Source of the DNA: Hyphomicrobiales bacterium
GTDB taxonomy: Bacteria; Pseudomonadota; Alphaproteobacteria; Rhizobiales; Rhodobiaceae
DNA: 64,000 bases
Reading direction: 5' to 3'
Assembly (NCBI GenBank): GCA_002869065.1
Contig: PKTR01000003.1
Location: 276,891 to 340,890 of the forward strand
The position numbers were made by a program, and so were the translations under genes. A model generated the notes under the pieces. The model saw only the letters and a list, made by a program, of their open reading frames with translations. It searched no databases and was not told the origin of the DNA. Each line of letters opens with the position of its first letter. Within the stretch, counting starts at the first letter, position 1. This document shows, piece after piece, positions 54,236-63,543 of the stretch.

Positions 54236-54784
54236 ATGTCACGCATTCCCATTCCCGCCTCGGTCGACGACGCCCCGCAAGCCTCGCAGCCGCTTCTGAA
54301 ACAGGTCGGCAACATGCTCGGCAGCGTGCCCAACCTGTTCCGCCTCGTAGGCAACAGCCCGGCGGCGCTGGAAGGCTATCTCGGCCTTTTCGGCGCACTC
54401 GGCAAAGGCGCCCTGCCGGCCCCGACCCGCGAACGCATCGCGCTCGCCGTCGCCCAGTTCAATGGCTGCGGCTACTGCCTGTCGGCCCACACCTATCTCG
54501 GCGAAAAGGTCGCCAAGCTCTCGGCCGAGGAGATCGCCTATAACCGCAAGGGTCGCTCCACCGATCCCGGCGCCGACGCGGCGGTCATCTTTGCCGTCAA
54601 GGTCGCCGAAAACCGCGGCCGCGTCAGCAATACCGATCTCGCCGCCGTTCGCACCGCCGGCTACAGCGATGCCCAGATCATCGAGATCGTGCAGCACGTC
54701 GCCCTCAACGTGTGGACCAACTACCTCAACGAAGTAGCCCAGACCGAGATCGATTTCCCGGTCGCCAACGGCATCGCCGCGTAA
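54236..54784 (+). CDS. AhpD/carboxymuconolactone-decarboxylase-family protein
   Basis: A 182-residue protein with the peroxidase-associated signature Glu67...Cys78-GY-Cys81-LSAHis85 (CGYCLSAH). AhpD-type proteins use the CxxC pair in peroxide or disulfide reduction. The start is ATG 54236 with AAGGAGACACC upstream. It is the first gene of an operon with a DUF1348 and a PPOX-type gene, divergent from lysR. Confidence 0.88.
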   Translation: MSRIPIPASVDDAPQASQPLLKQVGNMLGSVPNLFRLVGNSPAALEGYLGLFGALGKGALPAPTRERIALAVAQFNGCGYCLSAHTYLGEKVAKLSAEEIAYNRKGRSTDPGADAAVIFAVKVAENRGRVSNTDLAAVRTAGYSDAQIIEIVQHVALNVWTNYLNEVAQTEIDFPVANGIAA

Positions 54785-54836
54785 CACCTCATGGCGGCGG
54801 CACAGTCGCCGCCATGCTTTCACCAGGAGAGCGAAA

Positions 54837-55301
54837 ATGAGCCGTCCCCCGATCCCCCCGTTCACCGCCGAGACCGCCGCGCAGAAGGCGCGCATGGCCG
54901 AAGACGCATGGAATACACAGGACCCCGCGAAGGTGGCGCTGGCCTACACGCCCGACACCAGATGGCGCAACCGTTCGGAATTCCTCAACGGGCGCGCGCA
55001 GGTCGAGGCTTTTCTCGCCCGCAAATGGGTCGCCGAAAACGACTACCGGCTGATCAAGGAAGTCTGGGTCCATGGCGCCAACCGCATCGCCGTGCGCTTT
55101 GTCTACGAATGGCGCGATGGCTGCGGAAACTGGTTCCGCTCGCACGGCAACGAAAACTGGCTGTTCGATGCCGACGGCTACATGGCCGAGCGCCACGCCT
55201 CGATCAACGACGTGCCGATCTCCGAGGAGGAAAGGCTGTTCCGCTGGCCCGCCGGCCGCCGGCCCGACGACCATCCCGGCCTGACCGAACTGGGGCTGTG
55301 A
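54837..55301 (+). CDS. DUF1348 (SnoaL/NTF2-fold) protein
   Basis: A 154-residue protein of the DUF1348 branch of the NTF2-like fold: [32 protein letters not shown], and [17 protein letters not shown]. Members are small alpha+beta proteins, some with enzyme or ligand-binding function; the activity of this one is unknown. The start follows AGGAGAGCGAAA. It lies between the AhpD-like and PPOX genes in one operon. Confidence 0.88.
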   Translation: MSRPPIPPFTAETAAQKARMAEDAWNTQDPAKVALAYTPDTRWRNRSEFLNGRAQVEAFLARKWVAENDYRLIKEVWVHGANRIAVRFVYEWRDGCGNWFRSHGNENWLFDADGYMAERHASINDVPISEEERLFRWPAGRRPDDHPGLTELGL

Positions 55302-55303
55302 CA

Positions 55304-55909
55304 ATGGCGCGGGACAGCTCCATGGATGTGGCTTTCACGCCGGCGGTGAAGGCCGTTCAGAACGCCAAGGGATCGCGCGAGATCTACGCCCGGATGGCGG
55401 CCAGCCAACCGTGGCCGACCCGGGTCACGCCGGACCTCGCCGGCTTCATCCGCCGCCAGACGAGCTTCTTCCTTGGCACCGCCAGCGCCGACGGCCAGCC
55501 CTATATCCAGCATCGCGGCGGACCGGCTGGCTTTCTGAAGGTCCTGAACCCGACACAACTCGGCTTCGCCGATTTTGCCGGCAACAAGCAATACATCACA
55601 CTGGGAAATCTCTCGGAAAACCCCCGGGTGATCCTGTTTCTGATCGATTACGAGAACGCCCGCCGGGTGAAGATCTGGGGCAAGGCCCGCGTGGCGGAAG
55701 ACGATCCCGCCCTTGTCGAACGACTCCACATCGCCGGCGGGAGGCGCCGCGCCGAAAGAGCCATCATTCTCGACGTCGAGGCATGGGACGTGAACTGCCC
55801 GCAGCACATTCCGCGCAGGATCGATGCCGATCGGGTCGCCGAGTTGCTGGAAGAGCGGGATGCCCGCATCGCCGCGCTCGAAGCGGAACTCGCGCGATAC
55901 AGGCCGTGA
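55304..55909 (+). CDS. Pyridoxamine-5'-phosphate-oxidase-like flavoprotein
   Basis: A 201-residue protein of the PPOX/FMN split-barrel family: TSFFLGTASADGQPYIQHRG, NKQYITLGNLSENPRV, and a C-terminal Glu/Arg-rich helix ending LEAELARYRP. Members bind FMN or F420/haem. ATG 55304 is two bases after the DUF1348 stop; MDV at 55322 is an alternative. Third gene of the LysR-linked operon, perhaps with redox function like the AhpD-type gene. Confidence 0.87.
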   Translation: MARDSSMDVAFTPAVKAVQNAKGSREIYARMAASQPWPTRVTPDLAGFIRRQTSFFLGTASADGQPYIQHRGGPAGFLKVLNPTQLGFADFAGNKQYITLGNLSENPRVILFLIDYENARRVKIWGKARVAEDDPALVERLHIAGGRRRAERAIILDVEAWDVNCPQHIPRRIDADRVAELLEERDARIAALEAELARYRP

Positions 55910-56049
55910 TCGGCCAAGGCGCGGCAGCCGGAAGCCTCGCGCGCCTGCAAGCGCGGCACAATGCCCCTTTCCGCCGAATTGCCCGAGCGAATTTAGCCGT
56001 GATAAAGGGCAGGCAACGACTGCATTTTCCCTTTCGACGAGAGCGACCG

Positions 56050-56280
56050 ATGCCGACCTACGATTACGAATGCGCCGACTGCGGCACCCGTCACAAGATC
56101 CAGCACGCCATGTCCGCGCCGGCGCCCGAGTGCCCGAGCTGCAGCGGCACTCTGGCGAAGATCCTCATCACCGCCCCCGCCGTTTCCGGCGTCAATGGCG
56201 GCTCGGGCTTCTCGTCCGAACCGGCGGCCTGCGACATGCCCGGCGGCGGCTGCGCGACGGGCGCCTGCCCGTTCGCTTGA
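56050..56280 (+). CDS. FmdB-family zinc-ribbon protein
   Basis: A 76-residue protein with the FmdB zinc ribbon: MPTYDYECADCGTR (Cys8, Cys11) and CPSC (Cys28, Cys31). The C-terminal part is Gly/Cys-rich (CDMPGGGCATGACPFA). These regulators or small proteins occur widely; the target is unknown. The start has GAGAGCGACC upstream. The composite repeat B follows it. Confidence 0.88.
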   Translation: MPTYDYECADCGTRHKIQHAMSAPAPECPSCSGTLAKILITAPAVSGVNGGSGFSSEPAACDMPGGGCATGACPFA

Positions 56281-56368
56281 AGGTTCGCGTACGCACCGCC
56301 GGCCTTTCGCTCGGCTCCCGCTCAATGCGGCGGCAGCCATCCGCACAGTGAACTCCTTTTCCGCACCG

Positions 56369-56756
56369 CGTCATCCTCCGGCTCGACCGGAGGATCGCTC
56401 TCCACACGCGTGGGAAAACGCTATTTTGCTTAGACGCGACTGAAGGGAAACGGCGCCAAACCTCAGAGCCGTGCATTACGCCGGACGATCCTCCGGTCGA
56501 GCCGGAGGATGACGCGGTGCCTTTGGTGAGCCGGCGGCACCCCGCCACCGGCATACCGTCCCAAGATGGGCAATGGGCCCCGGCTCAAGGCCGGAGCAAC
56601 GCGGAGTGTGTGGCAATCGCGGTACAAACGCCGTCGTTACGAGCACTCACCGAACCCGGAGGGTTCGCAAGGCCGACCGGCCGCCGCCCGGTCAGGGCGC
56701 CCTCGCGGAGGCTAGCGGACGGCAGTCCGCGCGCAGCCGTGAGCGAAAAAACTTCG
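56369..56756. repeat. Composite intergenic repeat, copy B
   Basis: Second copy of the structure at 4166-4562: inverted 28-base arms at 56369-56396 and 56487-56514, the GGCATACCGTC block near 56550, the CCCCGGCTCAAGGCCGG block, then GGGTTCGCAAGGCC and CGGTCAGGGCGCC. Sequence between the arms differs strongly from copy A. It ends four bases before the stop codon of the minus-strand beta-helix gene. No gene lies in this 480-base gap. Confidence 0.75.
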
Positions 56757-56760
56757 CCCC

Positions 56761-58059
56761 CTACCGACACGCGACCTTCTTCGTCACCAGCTCGCCGTCG
56801 TCACAGATGACCTGCATACCGGTGCAAACCGCCTTGCCCTTGCGCTGGAACTTCGCCGCGCTCTGCCCGTCGGCGAGGTAGGGCCGCGGCAGCGCGCCGG
56901 AGACATAGCAGCCCGACTTACCGCGTTCCGGCGCCTTCACCGAGCGGTTGCCGAACACCTCGTTCGGCTTCTCGTCGACCTCGATCATGTAACCGGCATC
57001 GAGCTTGACGATCTGGTTGTGCGCCACGACGTTGTCGCGCGCCATATCCTTGTCGTTGACACCGGTGCCAAAGCCGAACTTGCTGTCGGCGCCGCACCAC
57101 GGCTGCACTCCGTTGCGCGAAGCAAGCCAGATCGCCGGCACCTTGCCGGTCGCGTTGAACGAGCCGGTCAGCCAGTTCTTCACCGACAGATTATGGCCGA
57201 TGGATTTGTCGTAATAGAACGAGTTGTTGATGATCCGGTTGCGGCGCGGCTCCTGGTGGCGCACCGTGCCGCCCTCGCCGCAGTTGCGGTAGATGTAGAT
57301 GCCGCCGTTCTCAAGCGCCGAGAACGAGTTACCGGCAAACACATTGTCCGCCGAGCCGTCGATCGCGACCGTCTCGCGATACTCCGTCTTCACCGCGATG
57401 CGGTTGTTGCGAAAGGTGTTGTGCGCCGTTTCCGCGTCGAGATAGATGGCGTGGCCATTGCTGCGACCAAGGATCTTCGAATGCGTCAGCGTGAACCGCG
57501 TGACGCCCGGCGCGAGATAGATCGCGGTGCGCTTGAACGCCTCGATGGTCGAGTTGTGCACGCGAATGCCGGTCGGTGCGGCGGCCTGCGCGCGCTCCGT
57601 ATGGCCCTTTGCGTGCGACGACGCCTTGACGAACTCGTCCTCGCCGTTGACGCCCATGCCGATGACACGGATCGAGCCCTTCACCGTGCAGTTCTTGATG
57701 GTGTTGTTTTCCGGCCGCTCCCAGGTCGCCGCGCCCGGCTTCTTGCCGGTACGTTTCGACTGGATGATGATCGTGTCCTGCTTGCCCGCCTTGGTGCCGT
57801 CGATGGTCGCGCCGTTGCAATCGAAGGTGACGCCGGACGACGCCGGGCCGTTGAACACCAGCCGCTTGGTCACCACGGCCTTCGGATCGAGCTTCACATC
57901 GCAATTGATGGCGATCGCCATGCTGCCCTTTTTCGCCGGCGCGAGGATCTCCGAAAGCTTCTTCGGAGGGCAGGCATTCGCCGCCGCAGCCGGCGTCACA
58001 CCGAGCGACATCGCCGCGGCCGCAATGCCGAACCCGGCGAGAAGGAAACCGTATTTCAT
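56761..58059 (-). CDS. Secreted right-handed parallel beta-helix protein
   Basis: A 432-residue exported protein with a signal peptide (about 1-27, ending TPAAAANA). The body is built of short Asn/Ile-rich beta-helix turns: GVTFDCNGATIDG, NTIKNCTVKGSIRV, NTFRNNRIAVKT, NVFAGNSFSALENGGIYIY. Such folds occur in polysaccharide lyases and adhesins; no catalytic residues can be assigned. Cysteines near the C-terminus may form disulfides. Nothing in the neighbours indicates the substrate. Copy B of the composite repeat abuts its stop codon. Confidence 0.8.
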   Translation of the reverse strand: MKYGFLLAGFGIAAAAMSLGVTPAAAANACPPKKLSEILAPAKKGSMAIAINCDVKLDPKAVVTKRLVFNGPASSGVTFDCNGATIDGTKAGKQDTIIIQSKRTGKKPGAATWERPENNTIKNCTVKGSIRVIGMGVNGEDEFVKASSHAKGHTERAQAAAPTGIRVHNSTIEAFKRTAIYLAPGVTRFTLTHSKILGRSNGHAIYLDAETAHNTFRNNRIAVKTEYRETVAIDGSADNVFAGNSFSALENGGIYIYRNCGEGGTVRHQEPRRNRIINNSFYYDKSIGHNLSVKNWLTGSFNATGKVPAIWLASRNGVQPWCGADSKFGFGTGVNDKDMARDNVVAHNQIVKLDAGYMIEVDEKPNEVFGNRSVKAPERGKSGCYVSGALPRPYLADGQSAAKFQRKGKAVCTGMQVICDDGELVTKKVACR

Positions 58060-58265
58060 GATCTGTCATCCGTCCGTTCTGCGGCCCGTCGACGCGGCGC
58101 CTCGCCCGATCCTTTCGCGTGCAATTGCGGCAAAATTTCCGCTGTTCGCACGGCTGGTCGGCGACGGCGCCAACGCTCAACGGCGCGCCCGCAACACCCC
58201 TGCTGCACAGCGTCCATACGCGAAAAGGCGTTAACTCTTTGTTGACCATGCCCCGGCCGCGCGCA

Positions 58266-58331
58266 TCACCCTCGGAAATACCGCCCCGGGCTGATGCCGA
58301 AGGACTCGCGGAACGACCGCTTCTGATCAAA
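58266..58331 (-). pseudogene. Remnant of an AraC-family C-terminus
   Basis: Translating the minus strand gives FDQKRSFRESFGISPGRYFRG and a TGA stop. The part RESFGISPGRYFR is the C-terminal end of an AraC regulator, and 39 bases (58276-58314) are identical to the end of the araC gene at 59044-59082. The remnant overlaps the stop of the YitT gene in another frame. It has no start and cannot be a functional gene. Confidence 0.65.
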
Positions 58332-58956
58332 GGCTGACCGGATAGCGCTCCGGGCGGTGATTGAGGGCAATGATCGCGTTGAGAACAAAGGCGCCAAACA
58401 GCGAAATGAACACCGCTACAGGATCGAGAACGAAGAAGGCGGCGGCAAACAACACCGCATCGAACGCCTGCTGAAACCAGCCGGCGCGGAAACCGGTCTT
58501 TTCCTGCACGATCAGCGCAACGATGCCGAGCCCTCCCGCGCTCGCACCATGGCGAAACAGCGCGATCAGGCCGACGCCAGCGCAACATCCGGCCAGCAAA
58601 GCCGCCAGCCAGGGATCGAGGTGATTGAACGAGATCGCCATAGGCAACAGCGCCGTAACCGCCGAAAGCCCGGCGACCACCGCCAGCGTATAGAGCGTGA
58701 ACCGCGCGCCGCGCCGCTTCAGGGCAAGCGCGTAAAACGGAATGTTCAAGACGAAAAAGACCGGCGCGAAGCCCCAGCCGCTCGCATATGAAATGAGCAC
58801 CGCCAGCCCGGCGATCTGGCCGGTCACCAGCCCTGCCGATTTGAGCAAAACGACGCTGAACGCCGTCATCAGGACGCCGAAGGCAAGCCCCTGGACGTCG
58901 TCGAACAGGGAATGACGAAACTGCGCGCGCGGTTGGTCCGCAGCGAAGGTGTCCAT
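58327..58956 (-). CDS. YitT-family membrane protein
   Basis: A 209-residue integral membrane protein of the YitT/DUF161-type family with about six hydrophobic helices: GLAFGVLMTAFSVVLLKSAG, VTGQIAGLAVLISYASGWGF, GASAGGLGIVALIVQ. ATG 58956 is used because the family begins near there; a longer frame starts at 59007 (17 codons earlier). It lies between an AraC-type gene and the remnant of an AraC tail. The transported substrate is unknown. Confidence 0.75.
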   Translation of the reverse strand: MDTFAADQPRAQFRHSLFDDVQGLAFGVLMTAFSVVLLKSAGLVTGQIAGLAVLISYASGWGFAPVFFVLNIPFYALALKRRGARFTLYTLAVVAGLSAVTALLPMAISFNHLDPWLAALLAGCCAGVGLIALFRHGASAGGLGIVALIVQEKTGFRAGWFQQAFDAVLFAAAFFVLDPVAVFISLFGAFVLNAIIALNHRPERYPVSL

Positions 58957-59033
58957 GAGGAAGGTTCCGGATTTTCTGGCATGCGCCGGGAGAAAGCGTG
59001 ACGGCATCCTACAGGGTCATCGCGAAAACGCCA

Positions 59034-59819
59034 TCAGCTTCGAAAATACCGCCCCGGGCTGATGCCGAAGGACTCGCGGAACAGCGCGATGAAGGCGCTC
59101 GGGCTCTCATAGCCGAGCTTTTCCGCAACCAGCGTCACCGGCATCTGATCGGCGAGCAGTTCGAGCGCTTTCAGGAGTTTCGCCTGCCGCCGCCAGGCTC
59201 TGACCGTCAGCCCCGTCTGCTTGCGGAACCGCCGCTCGAAGGTGCGCACCGAAACGGCGGCGAGTACCGCGAAATCGGCAATGCCACGCGGATCGCCAGG
59301 ATCGTCACGCAAGGCTTCGGCAACCGCGCGCAGGCGCGGTTCGTCCGGCATCGGCAGATGCAGCGGCGCGCTGACCGACGCCGCGATCTGATCGAGCAGC
59401 ACCGCGACCAGCCGGCCATCAGCGCCGTCCTCTTCATAGGCGCGCGGCCGCGCCATCAGGGCAAGGATCAATTCGCGCAAAAGTGGCGAGACCTGCACCA
59501 CGGTCGGCGCACCGGGCAGATGCGGCGCCGCCTCGGGACGCACATAGATCGTGCGTAGCGCCGTCAGCGAGTGGGTGCGTGTACCGTGCACCACGCCGGC
59601 CGGAATCCACACCGCCCGCTCGCGCGGCACGATGAAGGTGCCCGACTGGGTGTCGACCGACATGGACCCCGAGATGATGTGCAACAGCTGACCGCGATCA
59701 TGGGTGTGCGGCGGGTTCACCTCGGCGCTGTCGCGGTCGCGCGCATAGGCCACCACCGCGCGCACATCGTCATGCGGCGGCGGCAAAAACATCTCGGGAT
59801 GCGTGGCATGCTCGAACAT
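59034..59819 (-). CDS. AraC-family regulator with cupin N-domain
   Basis: A 261-residue regulator. The N-terminal cupin-like sensing domain (about 15-90; NPPHTHDRGQLLHIISGSMS) precedes the C-terminal double helix-turn-helix (about 160-261; AWRRQAKLLKALELLADQ, LGYESPSAFIALFRESFG). The start is ATG 59819 with GGAAAGGCG upstream; ATG 59837 is an alternative. It is divergent from an MFS transporter gene, the usual layout for a regulator of its own efflux pump. Confidence 0.9.
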   Translation of the reverse strand: MFEHATHPEMFLPPPHDDVRAVVAYARDRDSAEVNPPHTHDRGQLLHIISGSMSVDTQSGTFIVPRERAVWIPAGVVHGTRTHSLTALRTIYVRPEAAPHLPGAPTVVQVSPLLRELILALMARPRAYEEDGADGRLVAVLLDQIAASVSAPLHLPMPDEPRLRAVAEALRDDPGDPRGIADFAVLAAVSVRTFERRFRKQTGLTVRAWRRQAKLLKALELLADQMPVTLVAEKLGYESPSAFIALFRESFGISPGRYFRS

Positions 59820-59919
59820 TTGACGCCTTTCCGACATTTATTGGCAAATAGCGGCTAACACGTCGCCATTGAAAACGATTATCTGTTGGCTCTGAGGAAC
59901 TCAAGCATCCGGAACTTTC

Positions 59920-61164
59920 ATGTCGCAGCAGCACACCACCCCCGGCACCCCCCTCTCGCCGCCCGCAACGGGCTGGCGGAGCCCGGCGGCGATGCTGATG
60001 ATCATGGCCGCCGTGATGCAGCTGTCGTTCGCCACCTGGTGGACGCTGTTGAATAATTTCGCCGTCGACGCGGTCGGCTTCACCGGCAAGGAAATCGGCA
60101 TCCAGCAGTCGGTGCGCGAGATCCCCGGCTTCCTGTCGTTTACGGCCGTTTTCGTGCTGCTGATTATGCGCGAACAGACGCTCGCGCTGGTGTCACTGCT
60201 GCTGCTTGGCATCGGCGTCGCGCTGACCGGCTATCTGCCGAGTTTCTGGGGCCTCATCTTCACCACCATGGTGATGTCGATCGGCTTTCACTTCTACGAG
60301 ACGATGAACCAGTCGCTGTCGCTGCAATGGCTGGCGAAGGACGAGGCGCCCAGGAAGATGGGCCAGATCATGGCCGTCGGCGCCTTCGCGCAGCTGATCG
60401 CCTACGGCCTCATCTTCTTCGGCTGGCAGACCTTCAACTGGTCGTTCCAGAGCGTGTTCCTGATCGCCGGCCTCGGCACGCTGGTCGTCGCCACCCTGCT
60501 GTGGATCGCCTTCCCGCACTTCAAGGAAGGCGTGCCGCAGCGAAAGAAGCTGGTCTTTCGCAAGCGCTACTGGCTCTACTACGCGCTGACCTTCATGGGC
60601 GGCGCGCGGCGGCAGATCTTCACGGTCTTCGCTGGCTTCATGATGGTCGAGAAATTCGGCTACGACGTGCACCACGTCTCCGGCCTGTTCCTCATCAACT
60701 GCATCGTCAACATGCTGTTCGCGCCGAAGATCGGCTCGGCCATCGGCCGCTTCGGCGAACGCAACGCGCTGACGTTTGAGTATGTCGGACTGATCGGCGT
60801 CTTCGTCGCCTATGCCTTCGTCACCAACGCGACGATCGCCGCCGCGCTCTACGTGATCGACCACGCCTTCTTCGCGCTGGCGATCGCCATGAAGACCTAT
60901 TTCCAGAAGATCGCCGACCCGGCCGACATCGCGCCGACCACCGGCGTTGCCTTCACCATCAACCACATCGCCGCGGTGGTCATCCCCGCCGCCTTCGGGC
61001 TCATCTGGCTGGTCTCGCCGGCGGCTGTGTTCCTGATCGGCGCCGCCATGGCGGTCGGCTCGCTGGTGCTTGCCCGCATGATCCCGCGCCACCCGGAGCC
61101 GGGCCGCGAACTCGCCTGGCACCCGGCGCCGCGCACCGCTCCGCAGTCAATGCCGGCGGAGTAG
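59920..61164 (+). CDS. MFS transporter
   Basis: A 414-residue major-facilitator protein with about 12 hydrophobic helices between residues 25 and 395; no clear substrate signature (ETMNQSLSLQWLAKDEAPRK marks the loop between helices 4 and 5). Divergent from the AraC-type gene, which likely regulates it. Efflux of a small compound is the most plausible role. A minus-strand methyltransferase gene ends 16 bases beyond. Confidence 0.9.
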   Translation: MSQQHTTPGTPLSPPATGWRSPAAMLMIMAAVMQLSFATWWTLLNNFAVDAVGFTGKEIGIQQSVREIPGFLSFTAVFVLLIMREQTLALVSLLLLGIGVALTGYLPSFWGLIFTTMVMSIGFHFYETMNQSLSLQWLAKDEAPRKMGQIMAVGAFAQLIAYGLIFFGWQTFNWSFQSVFLIAGLGTLVVATLLWIAFPHFKEGVPQRKKLVFRKRYWLYYALTFMGGARRQIFTVFAGFMMVEKFGYDVHHVSGLFLINCIVNMLFAPKIGSAIGRFGERNALTFEYVGLIGVFVAYAFVTNATIAAALYVIDHAFFALAIAMKTYFQKIADPADIAPTTGVAFTINHIAAVVIPAAFGLIWLVSPAAVFLIGAAMAVGSLVLARMIPRHPEPGRELAWHPAPRTAPQSMPAE

Positions 61165-61180
61165 ATCTCGCGAAAAAATC

Positions 61181-61807
61181 CTACCTCGGCCGCGCCGTGC
61201 CGATGTGGTGGAAGCCGATGATCGAGGGCACGCCGACAAGCGGATAGCGGTGCGCGTCTTCCAGCGTGAACCCGCCCTCTTCGAGCAGTTCGCCCGGCCG
61301 ACGGTTGAGGTGGCAGCCCTGCGCCATCGACCGCCAGATCGGGTTGAGCCGGTCCTGCCAGCGCGCGGTGCGCGGATCGTCCGCCCGCCCGTGCTCGCAA
61401 AAGAGCAGCCGCCCACCGGGTTTCAGCACCCGCCGCATCTCGGAAACGGCCGCCGCGATATCGGGGATCGAGCACATCGTGTAGGTGACGACGATGGTGT
61501 CCGCCGTGCCGCTCTCGAGCGACATGGCTTCAGCCGATTCCTCGACCAGCTCGCCGGATATGTCGCCGTGCAGGCGGGAGAAATCAACGAGCGACGTCAG
61601 CCCGTCAGACGGGTTGACGCCGATCACGTGGCGCACCCGCTCGGGATCGTAGTGGACGAGGTTCAGCCCGGTGCCGATGCCGATCTCGACGACGACGCCC
61701 TCGGCCTGCGGCACGACAAGCTCGCGCTGCTCGGTGAGCTTCGGGAACGAGCACACCGCGTTGACCACATACGGGCTGATATGCCGGCGATAGAATCCGC
61801 TGACCAA
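61181..61807 (-). CDS. Class I SAM-dependent methyltransferase
   Basis: A 208-residue methyltransferase of UbiE/PmtA type. Motif I VVEIGIGTGLNL binds SAM; EMRRVLKPGGRLLFCEH is the post-II/III motif. The start is TTG 61807: AAGGAGAAG lies five bases upstream and no better ATG exists. It is a short single-domain enzyme; phospholipid or small-molecule methylation is possible, the substrate is unknown. It follows the ferredoxin-NADP reductase gene on the same strand, 38 bases away. Confidence 0.87.
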   Translation of the reverse strand: MVSGFYRRHISPYVVNAVCSFPKLTEQRELVVPQAEGVVVEIGIGTGLNLVHYDPERVRHVIGVNPSDGLTSLVDFSRLHGDISGELVEESAEAMSLESGTADTIVVTYTMCSIPDIAAAVSEMRRVLKPGGRLLFCEHGRADDPRTARWQDRLNPIWRSMAQGCHLNRRPGELLEEGGFTLEDAHRYPLVGVPSIIGFHHIGTARPR

Positions 61808-61845
61808 ACGCTTCTCCTTGCGACCCGTCAGGCGCGGATCGCGTC

Positions 61846-63015
<1,170 letters not shown>

Positions 63016-63465
63016 TCACACAGCTTTTCGGCGCGCGCGCAGCCGCAACCCATCGCGCATATTGAGCCCGAGCAGGACGAGATTCGCGGCACCCGCCGCA
63101 AGCTCCAGCGCCTGCACGCCGTAGAAGGCGGCATCGAAGTTTCCCTCGCCCGCCCTCATGGCGAGAAACACCGCTGACGGCACCAGAACGAGAACACCGT
63201 TCAGTGCAATGAACGGCATCCGCCGCTTCTTGGCGACAATCGCCGGGCTCTTCCATTTGCCACCGAGCCGCACGCCGCTCGCACCGGTCGCGATCAGCAG
63301 CGGGATCAGCACCGCCATCCCCCAGAGAATCCCTTGTTTAACGGACGCTATCGCTGCTTCATTGCCGAGCACTTCGGAAACCACCGTCGCGCCCCAGAAC
63401 GTCGCGATGGCGACCATCGCCAGACCGCCCGCAATTCCATGCATTCGCACCACAGCGCTTTTCAT
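63016..63465 (-). CDS. Small four-helix membrane protein
   Basis: A 149-residue membrane protein of unknown family, with about four hydrophobic helices (GGLAMVAIATFWGATVVSEV, MAVLIPLLIATGASGV, FIALNGVLVLVPSAVFLAM, AGAANLVLLGLNM). I choose ATG 63465, which has GGAG six bases upstream; ATG 63477 also lies in frame. It is divergent from a MarR gene, with palindromic operators between. It is probably the target of that regulator. Confidence 0.75.
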   Translation of the reverse strand: MKSAVVRMHGIAGGLAMVAIATFWGATVVSEVLGNEAAIASVKQGILWGMAVLIPLLIATGASGVRLGGKWKSPAIVAKKRRMPFIALNGVLVLVPSAVFLAMRAGEGNFDAAFYGVQALELAAGAANLVLLGLNMRDGLRLRARRKAV

Positions 63466-63489
63466 CATTCGCTCCATCCGAAACATAAC

Positions 63490-63527
63490 ATAGCATGCTA
63501 TATATTGTTGCATAGCACACTATGCAA
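63490..63527. promoter_or_regulatory. Two MarR-type palindromic operators
   Basis: ATAGCATGCTAT (63490-63501) is a perfect 12-base palindrome. TTGCATAG-CACA-CTATGCAA (63508-63527) has perfect 8-base arms. Both share the core ATAGCA/TGCTAT and lie in the 78-base gap between the membrane protein gene and marR, fitting autoregulation and control of the divergent gene. Confidence 0.6.
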
Positions 63528-63543
63528 GCGCCATGATGCGAGC

